17,830 nt of DNA from positions 1 through 17,830 of the forward strand of contig CAUBWJ010000039.1 of NCBI GenBank assembly GCA_958439725.1. Direction: 5' to 3'. Shown one piece after another: positions 12,775-17,830 of this stretch. The translations under genes were made by a program, and so were the position numbers. The DNA comes from an uncultured Muribaculaceae bacterium (lineage in GTDB: Bacteria > Bacteroidota > Bacteroidia > Bacteroidales > Muribaculaceae). Numbering within the stretch: position 1 is the stretch's first letter; every line of letters begins with the position of its first letter. A model generated the notes under the pieces. It did not search any database, was not told the DNA's origin, and was given only the letters and a program-made list of their open reading frames with translations.

Positions 12775-13380
12775 ATGGCAAGATATACAGGCCCAAAAAC
12801 CAAAATCGCCCGCAAATTCGGCGAACCCATTTTCGGCGAAGACAAAGTGCTCGCCAAGAAAAACTATCCTCCAGGCCAGCATGGCCAGAACAAGCGTCGC
12901 AAGACCTCGGAGTACGGCGTTCAGCTGCGTGAGAAGCAGAAAGCCAAATATACCTATGGCGTGCTCGAGCGTCAGTTCCGCAACCTCTTCGACAAGGCTG
13001 CCAGCACCAAGGGTATTACCGGTGAGGTTCTGCTGCAGCTCCTCGAAGGCCGTCTGGACAACGTGGTTTACCGTCTGGGCATCGCTCCCACACGTGCAGC
13101 CGCCCGCCAGCTGGTGCTCCACCGCCACATCACCGTCAACGGACAGGTGGTAAACGTGGCTTCTTACGCCGTTCAGCCCGGCGACGTTGTCGGCGTGCGC
13201 GAGAAGAGCAAATCTCTTGAAGTAATCGCCGACGCTCTCGCCGGCTTCAACCACTCGAAATATCCCTGGCTCGAATGGGACGAATCGCTCAAGGCAGGCA
13301 AGCTTCTGCATGTGCCCGCACGCGAGGATATCCCCGAAGCTATCAAAGAGCAGTTAATCGTCGAGTTGTATTCTAAGTAA
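12775..13380 (+). CDS. rpsD: 30S ribosomal protein S4 (uS4)
   Basis: S4, 201 aa, a primary 16S rRNA binder that nucleates assembly of the 5' domain. The N-terminal domain (MARYTGPKTKIARKFGEPIFG) lacks the zinc-binding cysteines of C+ forms; indeed the protein has no cysteine. The S4 RNA-binding domain spans about residues 92-155 (RLDNVVYRLGIAPTRAAARQLVLHRHITVNGQVVNVASYAVQPGDVVGV). The C-terminus HVPAREDIPEAIKEQLIVELYSK is typical. It is preceded by the longest gap in the operon, which contains a pseudoknot. S4 is a known autogenous regulator elsewhere, and feedback on rpsD-rpoA-rplQ is a reasonable inference. Confidence 0.98.
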   Translation: MARYTGPKTKIARKFGEPIFGEDKVLAKKNYPPGQHGQNKRRKTSEYGVQLREKQKAKYTYGVLERQFRNLFDKAASTKGITGEVLLQLLEGRLDNVVYRLGIAPTRAAARQLVLHRHITVNGQVVNVASYAVQPGDVVGVREKSKSLEVIADALAGFNHSKYPWLEWDESLKAGKLLHVPAREDIPEAIKEQLIVELYSK

Positions 13381-13398
13381 TCCCATAAATAGATCCAC

Positions 13399-14391
13399 AT
13401 GGCTATATTAGCATTTCAAAAACCTGACAAGGTATTGATGTTGGAAGCCGACAACCGTTTCGGCAAGTTTGAGTTCAAGCCATTGGAGCCGGGCTATGGC
13501 ATAACCATTGGCAACGCCCTGCGCAGAATCCTGCTGTCAAGCCTCGAAGGTTATGCCATTGCGTCTATCAAAATAGATGGGGTTAAACATGAGTTCGACA
13601 CTATTCCCGGTGTGAAGGAAGATGTGACAAACATCATCCTCAACCTGAAGAAGGTTGACCTCAAGCAGACAGTAGAAAATACCGACTCGGAAAAAGCCAC
13701 CATCACGGTGAGCGGACGCGAGGAATTCAAGGCCGGCGACCTCAACGGGGTCCTTTCCGGTTTTGAGGTTCTCAACCCCGAACTCGTGATATGCCACCTC
13801 GATCCTTCTGCTTCATTCACGCTCGAATTCGTTGTGAACAAGGGTCGCGGCTGGGTGCCCGCTGAAGAAAACGTGACTCCCGCCGACGACATCAACACCA
13901 TAGCCATCGACTCTATCTACACGCCTATCAAAAACGTGAAATATACCGTCGAGAACTTCCGCGTGGACCAGAAGACCGACTACGACAAGCTGACTCTCGA
14001 AATTACCACCAACGGATCGATTCTTCCCAAGGATGCCCTGAAGGAGGCCGCCAAAATCCTTATCTACCACTTCATGCTCTTCTCCGACGAGAAGATCACG
14101 CTCGAGACAACCGAGAAAGAAGAAAATGAGGAATTTGATGAAGAAGTGCTCCACATGCGCCAGCTCCTCAAGTCGAAACTCGTCGACATGGATCTGTCGG
14201 TGCGCGCACTCAACTGCCTCAAGAGCGCCGAGGTGGAGACACTCGGCGAACTCGTGGTGTTCAACCGCAACGATCTGCTCAAGTTCCGCAACTTCGGCAA
14301 GAAATCGCTCACCGAACTCGACGAGCTCCTGGCCAACTTGAACCTTTCGTTCGGTATGGATATTTCAAAGTATAAATTAGATAAAGAGTAA
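13399..14391 (+). CDS. rpoA: DNA-directed RNA polymerase subunit alpha
   Basis: RpoA, 330 aa. The dimer of alpha subunits is the scaffold for beta and beta-prime. The N-terminal domain (about residues 1-235) shows PGYGITIGNALRRILLSSLEGYAI, where the Arg pair at 42-43 matches the region around E. coli Arg45. An acidic linker follows (EKEENEEFDEE, about 239-249). The C-terminal domain (about 255-320) has LSVRALNCLKSAEVETLGELVVFNRNDLLKFRNFGKKSLTELDELL; Arg269 aligns with E. coli Arg265, the key UP-element and activator contact. It lies 18 nt after rpsD and 8 nt before rplQ. Confidence 0.99.
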   Translation: MAILAFQKPDKVLMLEADNRFGKFEFKPLEPGYGITIGNALRRILLSSLEGYAIASIKIDGVKHEFDTIPGVKEDVTNIILNLKKVDLKQTVENTDSEKATITVSGREEFKAGDLNGVLSGFEVLNPELVICHLDPSASFTLEFVVNKGRGWVPAEENVTPADDINTIAIDSIYTPIKNVKYTVENFRVDQKTDYDKLTLEITTNGSILPKDALKEAAKILIYHFMLFSDEKITLETTEKEENEEFDEEVLHMRQLLKSKLVDMDLSVRALNCLKSAEVETLGELVVFNRNDLLKFRNFGKKSLTELDELLANLNLSFGMDISKYKLDKE

Positions 14392-14399
14392 AAATAACG

Positions 14400-14930
14400 A
14401 TGAGACACAATAAAAAATTCAACCATCTCGGTCGTAAAAAAGCCCATCGCGATGCCCTTCTTGCCAACATGACCACCTCGCTGATTCTCCGCAAGAGAAT
14501 CTTCACCACCCTGGCAAAGGCCAAAGCACTGCGTGTTTACGCCGAACCGCTGATCAACCGTGCCAAGGACGATTCAATGAACAACCGTCGCGTGGTGTTC
14601 AGCTACCTCCAGAACAAAGAAGCTGTCAACGAGCTCTTCCGCGAGGTTGCCAAGAAGATTGCTGACCGTAACGGCGGCTACACCCGCATCCTCAAGACCG
14701 GTTACCGTCTGGGCGACAACGCCAAGATGTGCTTCATTGAGCTTGTAGACTACAACGAGGCTATGCTCAAGGATGCCAAGGGCGCCAAGAAAGAAGGACG
14801 CACCCGTCGTTCACGCCGCAAGGCAGCTCCCGCCGAGGCTCCCAAGGCTGAAGCTCCCGCAGCTGAGGCTCCTGCAGCAGAGACCCCTGCAGCAGAGACC
14901 CCTGCAGCTGAAGTTCCCGCAGCAGAATAA
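14400..14930 (+). CDS. rplQ: 50S ribosomal protein L17 with Ala/Pro/Glu-rich tail (bL17)
   Basis: L17, 176 aa, of which the core is about residues 1-127. MRHNKKFNHLGRKKAHRDALLANMTTSLILRKRIFTTLAKAKALRVYAEPLI is the diagnostic start, and NGGYTRILKTGYRLGDNAKMCFIELVD ends the fold near the tunnel exit. A basic stretch (KGAKKEGRTRRSRRKA, about 127-142) leads into a repetitive PAAE-type acidic tail (143-176), encoded by 15-bp tandem repeats. Such tails occur in Bacteroidota L17; their role is not known to me. The gene is the last of the operon and a strong terminator starts 49 nt after its stop. Confidence 0.98.
   Translation: MRHNKKFNHLGRKKAHRDALLANMTTSLILRKRIFTTLAKAKALRVYAEPLINRAKDDSMNNRRVVFSYLQNKEAVNELFREVAKKIADRNGGYTRILKTGYRLGDNAKMCFIELVDYNEAMLKDAKGAKKEGRTRRSRRKAAPAEAPKAEAPAAEAPAAETPAAETPAAEVPAAE
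14856..14927 (+). repeat. 15-bp tandem repeats in the rplQ 3' end
   Basis: Almost five units of 15 bp encode PAAE plus one variable residue (A, T, T, V). Two adjacent units, CCTGCAGCAGAGACC at 14871-14885 and 14886-14900, are identical; the flanking units differ by a few bases. The pattern suggests expansion by slippage or unequal recombination. Confidence 0.85.
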
Positions 14931-14979
14931 TTTCAGTGAAGGTAAAGGCGCGGTTCTGTCCGCCGCCATTCCATCATAT

Positions 14980-15030
14980 CAGTCAATCCGCACCGGCTTT
15001 CGGGCCGCGGCGGATTGACTGCTTTTTTTT
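14980..15030 (+). terminator. Intrinsic terminator of the ribosomal operon
   Basis: CAGTCAATCCGC (14980-14991) pairs over 12 bp with GCGGATTGACTG (15010-15021). A CGGC/GCCG pair inside the loop can extend the hairpin. A run of eight T follows at 15023-15030. It lies 49 nt after the rplQ stop and is the only strong + strand terminator before eno. Confidence 0.95.
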
Positions 15031-15157
15031 CATGCTGCCCCAATGCCGGAAGGGGAGGTGACACCTCCTGGAAAGCATCTTGACTTACACTGCGTGGCGT
15101 CTTAACATATATTGTGGAACGGGGCGTAAAAAGGAGCTAAAAATTATAGTTTCTATG

Positions 15158-15188
15158 TTGTTTGTGAATTCAATCTTTCGTAACTTTG
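15158..15188 (+). promoter_or_regulatory. Bacteroidota-type promoter of eno
   Basis: The -7 box TAACTTTG (15181-15188) matches TAnnTTTG exactly. The -33 region is TTGTTTG (15158-15164), offering TTG with a 20-nt spacer or TTTG with a 16-nt spacer. Transcription would start near 15195, giving a leader of about 80 nt before the eno ATG. Confidence 0.85.
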
Positions 15189-15273
15189 CGCAGATGCGAG
15201 GCTTATGGCCCGCAGTCACATAATATCGTGAATCAACAACTCATTATAACCAACTTTTTAAGTTAAGCAAACT

Positions 15274-16569
15274 ATGAAAATTGAAAAAATCATCGGTCGC
15301 GAGGTTCTCGACTCACGCGGCAACCCCACAGTTGAAGTTGACGTAATCCTTGAATCAGGCGCACGTGGCCGTGCATCTGTTCCCTCCGGCGCTTCTACCG
15401 GTGAAAACGAGGCTCTCGAGCTTCGCGACGGCGACAAGAGCCGCTATATGGGCAAAGGCGTAACCAAAGCCGTTGCCAACGTTAACGGTCCCATCGCCCA
15501 GGCCCTCGTAGGCATGAGCGCTCTCGACCAGATCCGCATCGACGAGACAATGCTCGCCCTTGACGGAACCGAAACCAAGAGCAACCTCGGCGCCAACGCC
15601 ATCCTCGGCGTTTCGCTCGCTGTAGCAAAAGCTGCTGCCGACTACCTCGACCTTCCCCTCTACAAATACATCGGCGGATGCAACTCTTACGTTCTCCCCG
15701 TTCCCATGATGAACATCATCAACGGTGGCGCTCACTCCGACGCTCCCATCTGCTTCCAGGAGTTCATGATCCGTCCTATCGGCGCATGCTGCTTCAAGGA
15801 AGGTATCCGCATGGGCACCGAAGTGTTCCACAACCTCAAGAAAGTGCTCCACGACCGTGGCCTCTCTACTGCTGTAGGTGACGAAGGCGGCTTCGCTCCC
15901 AACCTCGACGGCACCGAGGATGCCCTCAACGTAATCATCAAGGCTATCGAGCTCGCAGGCTACGTTCCCGGAAAGGACGTTACCATCGGTCTCGACTGCG
16001 CTTCTTCTGAATTCTACAAGGACGGTCTTTATGACTACACCTGGAAGCAGGGCCCTGACGCTCCCAAGCGCACTTCCAAAGAGCAGGCTGAATTCCTCAA
16101 GGAGCTCGTTGAGAAATATCCTATCGACTCCATTGAGGACGGTATGGACCAGAACGACTGGGAAGGCTGGAAGCTTCTCACCGAAATGATCGGCAACCGT
16201 TGCCAGCTCGTTGGTGATGACCTCTTCGTTACCAACGTTAAGTACCTCAAGAAAGGTATCGAGCTCGGCTGCGCCAACTCTATCCTCGTTAAGGTTAACC
16301 AGATCGGTTCGCTTACCGAGACCCTCCGCGCCGTAGAACTTGCTCAGCGCAACGGCTACACCGCAGTTATCTCGCACCGCTCTGGCGAAACCGAGGACGC
16401 TACCATCGCCGACATCGCTGTAGCTACCAACGCCGGACAGATCAAGACCGGTTCTGCAAGCCGTTCCGACCGTATGGCCAAGTACAACCAGCTCCTCCGC
16501 ATCCAGGAAGAACTCGGTCCTGACGCAGCTTACGGCTATGGCAAAAAGACCAAAATGCCCCAGGCCTGA
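15274..16569 (+). CDS. eno: Enolase (phosphopyruvate hydratase)
   Basis: Enolase, 431 aa, interconverts 2-phosphoglycerate and phosphoenolpyruvate in glycolysis and gluconeogenesis; cytosolic, and in some bacteria part of an RNA degradosome. Key residues are all present: loop Ser38 (PSGAST), His154 (GGAHSD), catalytic base/acid pair Glu204 (GDEGGF) and Lys340 (ILVKVNQIG), magnesium ligands Asp241 (GLDCAS), Glu288 (SIEDG) and Asp315 (GDDLF), then His368-Arg369-Ser370 and Lys391. Codon use is strongly biased to C-ending codons, as expected for high expression. It has its own promoter and terminator, so it is separate from the ribosomal operon. Confidence 0.99.
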   Translation: MKIEKIIGREVLDSRGNPTVEVDVILESGARGRASVPSGASTGENEALELRDGDKSRYMGKGVTKAVANVNGPIAQALVGMSALDQIRIDETMLALDGTETKSNLGANAILGVSLAVAKAAADYLDLPLYKYIGGCNSYVLPVPMMNIINGGAHSDAPICFQEFMIRPIGACCFKEGIRMGTEVFHNLKKVLHDRGLSTAVGDEGGFAPNLDGTEDALNVIIKAIELAGYVPGKDVTIGLDCASSEFYKDGLYDYTWKQGPDAPKRTSKEQAEFLKELVEKYPIDSIEDGMDQNDWEGWKLLTEMIGNRCQLVGDDLFVTNVKYLKKGIELGCANSILVKVNQIGSLTETLRAVELAQRNGYTAVISHRSGETEDATIADIAVATNAGQIKTGSASRSDRMAKYNQLLRIQEELGPDAAYGYGKKTKMPQA

Positions 16570-16620
16570 TAGAAGATCAGCCGCGGTGCCGGATTTCTTC
16601 CGTGCACGCGTAGTCCAATA

Positions 16621-16668
16621 AAAAAGAATCCTCCGCAATGCGACATTTAGCTGCGGAGGATTCTTTTT
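16621..16668. terminator. Bidirectional terminator between eno and the amidase gene
   Basis: A perfect 17-bp inverted repeat joins 16621-16637 (AAAAAGAATCCTCCGCA) and 16652-16668 (TGCGGAGGATTCTTTTT) around a 14-nt loop. The A5 and T5 ends give a T-run on both strands, so it can stop eno from the left and the convergent gene from the right. It starts 51 nt after the eno stop. Confidence 0.93.
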
Positions 16669-16748
16669 GTTGTAAGGTTACCGGAAACTTCGGTGTGCCT
16701 TTCTTGAATCTGGATTGTGATGCCTGTTCAGTGGAGCAGGGGGGGACG

Positions 16749-17612
16749 TCAGTCAAGCTGAATCACGCGTATGCCGGCGCATGTGTGATTTCTCCGGAGA
16801 TAATCTACAAGTGGCAGGGGATCGATAATCACTTTCCCGGCCTTTGATGATGCATGGAGCAGATGCGGCACTCCGTCCACAATCTTGATGAATCCCACGT
16901 GAGTGGCGTCAAGGCCTTTCGTGTTTGTGATGAGCGCCACCATATCACCATCGGAAAGTTTGGCATTCTTTATGGCGCCCGGTTTCAGATAGGGGAAACG
17001 GTGCGAGCGGTAGCCCATCTCCATGGATTTTACTCCAGCCAGATTGGCGGAATCGGCCAGTGCCGGATATTTAGCTGCATTTCGCGACATGAAATCTATG
17101 GTCTTCACCATATATGACGGCGCTCCCACGCGCTCCGTCACATCGGCCACGTAGCCCTTGTGCCCGTTGGTCATAATCCAGTCGCTGATATAATGGAGGC
17201 GTGAGCTATATCCCTCGGCATGGCCCTGGCGGTAGCGGATCTGCTCGAGATTATAGACGAAATCCTGCCACGATGTGCGACGCTGGTCCACCGTCATGGC
17301 AAGGGCCATTACGGTTTCCATGAATGTGGTGCAGTCAAATTCGTCCATATTTACCGTGAGCATCTCGGGCTCGCCTTCGAGGGTTCCTGCTTTATAAGGT
17401 TTCCCCACGAGCATCTCGGCAAACGTTGTGACTGCCTTGCGGGGAGTCTCGGGGTGCATGGCTTCTACCTTTTTCAGCATTTCGGTTATAGCGGTGGTGT
17501 CGGTTCGCTCGTTATGGAAGCGTATCTGGGCCGGATTGACTGCATTGGCCGTCGCGAGGCAAAGAGCCGCGGCGGTCACAGCCAGAAATCTTTTTATGGT
17601 ATGTTTTGTCAT
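16749..17612 (-). CDS. Secreted DUF1460 family N-acetylmuramoyl-L-alanine amidase-like protein
   Basis: 287 aa, resembling the DUF1460 (AmiA-like, NlpC/P60 superfamily) proteins common in Bacteroidota. Members studied are cysteine amidases that cut between N-acetylmuramic acid and L-alanine in peptidoglycan fragments. A signal peptide is clear: KHTIKR, a hydrophobic core to about residue 20, and a probable signal peptidase I cut after ANA (24), which predicts a periplasmic enzyme. The likely nucleophile is Cys94 in DEFDCTTFMET, and the likely catalytic His is His238 in LDATHVGFIKI; LLHASSKAG (His253) follows as in NlpC/P60 folds. The stop lies 80 nt from the bidirectional terminator. No TAnnTTTG promoter is visible on the - strand upstream. 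Specific substrate and gene name are not certain. Confidence 0.85.
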   Translation of the reverse strand: MTKHTIKRFLAVTAAALCLATANAVNPAQIRFHNERTDTTAITEMLKKVEAMHPETPRKAVTTFAEMLVGKPYKAGTLEGEPEMLTVNMDEFDCTTFMETVMALAMTVDQRRTSWQDFVYNLEQIRYRQGHAEGYSSRLHYISDWIMTNGHKGYVADVTERVGAPSYMVKTIDFMSRNAAKYPALADSANLAGVKSMEMGYRSHRFPYLKPGAIKNAKLSDGDMVALITNTKGLDATHVGFIKIVDGVPHLLHASSKAGKVIIDPLPLVDYLRRNHTCAGIRVIQLD

Positions 17613-17691
17613 CGTCTATAGAGTGTAAATGAGATGAAAAAAATCCGAATAAACATTTTCACGAAATTAATAATAAAAAAAATAACACCCA

Positions 17692-17710
17692 ACAGAAAAA
17701 TTTTTTCTGT
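17692..17710. repeat. A/T palindrome upstream of the amidase gene
   Basis: ACAGAAAAA (17692-17700) is mirrored by TTTTTTCTGT (17701-17710), leaving one extra T near the centre. It lies about 80 nt upstream of the amidase start. It could be an operator or a weak AU hairpin; the region is A/T-rich enough that chance is possible. Confidence 0.3.
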
Positions 17711-17759
17711 GGCTAATATGTCGGTTTTTCAGGGAGATATGTATATTTCAGCGAGAAAA

Positions 17760-17777
17760 TCGAACATTTTTGTTCGA
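17760..17777. repeat. Inverted repeat upstream of the right-edge promoter
   Basis: TCGAACA (17760-17766) pairs perfectly with TGTTCGA (17771-17777) around TTTT. It stands 18 nt before the TTG of the right-edge promoter, a position suited to an operator, and is flanked by A-runs. It is also a possible weak terminator hairpin. Confidence 0.4.
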
Positions 17778-17795
17778 AAAAAAGTTTTAAAAGGC

Positions 17796-17826
17796 TTGCA
17801 TGGTAAATAAAAAGGGCGTAACTTTG
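17796..17826 (+). promoter_or_regulatory. Bacteroidota-type promoter pointing out of the window
   Basis: TTG (17796-17798), a 20-nt spacer and TAACTTTG (17819-17826) match the phylum consensus, with the same -7 octamer and TTG spacing as the eno promoter. Transcription would begin just past the window end, so the gene it serves is not visible. Confidence 0.8.
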
Positions 17827-17830
17827 CACC

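Larger units (their letters stand above)
14931..15273 (+). other. rplQ-eno intergenic region
   Basis: A 343-nt gene-free stretch. It holds the operon terminator (14980-15030), an odd palindrome GGAGGTG-A-CACCTCC (15054-15068) and the eno promoter (15158-15188), then an 5' leader of about 80 nt. Near the end of that leader, AACTT-ttt-AAGTT (15252-15264) could form a weak AU hairpin 9 nt before the eno start. A TTGACT/TAACAT pair at 15080-15108 resembles a sigma70 promoter but is not of the type this phylum uses. No small ORF is convincing. Confidence 0.7.

Noticed and set aside
15080..15108. TTGACT-N17-TAACAT, a sigma70-like promoter upstream of eno
   Set aside because: The primary sigma factor of Bacteroidota uses TTTG/TAnnTTTG. 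A perfect example of that type lies nearer to eno, so the enterobacterial-style match is probably chance.
15355..16638. 427-codon open frame on the - strand opposite eno
   Set aside because: It is the antisense shadow of a highly expressed gene whose codon bias avoids codons that would read as stops on the other strand. It resembles no known protein, and eno explains the sequence fully.
1..17830. CRISPR arrays, tRNA or rRNA genes, prophage or defence genes
   Set aside because: No regularly spaced repeats, cloverleaf sequences or relevant protein families were found. Every large + strand frame is a housekeeping gene.

Overview
The window is a long ribosomal-protein superoperon, all on the + strand, from a member of the Bacteroidota. 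It is most likely order Bacteroidales; a Muribaculaceae-like gut lineage is a family-level guess only. The lineage call rests on four things seen in the sequence: promoters of the TTG/TTTG ... TAnnTTTG type (before eno and at the right edge), zinc-free forms of L36, S14 and S4, an Ala/Pro/Glu-rich tail on L17, and mostly A-rich translation starts with few Shine-Dalgarno sites. The closing gene is a DUF1460-type periplasmic amidase.

Positions 5-6356 hold the S10/spc part: rplC, rplD, rplW, rplB, rpsS, rplV, rpsC, rplP, rpmC, rpsQ, rplN, rplX, rplE, rpsN. Genes are separated by 3-40 nt, and two junctions overlap as TAATG. A 226-nt gap (6357-6582) precedes rpsH. The second block then runs rpsH, rplF, rplR, rpsE, rpmD, rplO, secY, map, infA, rpmJ, rpsM, rpsK (to 12493). 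A 281-nt gap (12494-12774) follows, then rpsD, rpoA, rplQ (to 14930). A strong intrinsic terminator (14980-15030) ends the operon. Enolase follows under its own Bacteroidota-type promoter, and a 17-bp-stem bidirectional terminator (16621-16668) separates it from the convergent amidase gene (16749-17612, - strand). A second Bacteroidota-type promoter at the right edge points out of the window.

The genes together build both ribosomal subunits and supply the translocon channel (SecY), N-terminal methionine removal (Map), initiation (IF1) and the RNA polymerase alpha subunit. Two genes are too short for a routine ORF cut-off: rpmD (59 aa) and rpmJ (38 aa).

The coding content is ordinary and no new gene system is visible. 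The unexpected signal lies in RNA. The only two long gaps inside the operon precede rpsH (S8) and rpsD (S4), which encode the two classical autoregulators of these operons in other bacteria. Both gaps are full of inverted repeats. The rpsD leader contains a clean H-type pseudoknot (12660-12700, two interleaved perfect 7-bp stems), and the rpsH leader contains a perfect 14-bp palindrome just before the start codon. These are candidate autogenous leaders. Whether they match known RNA families could not be checked here.
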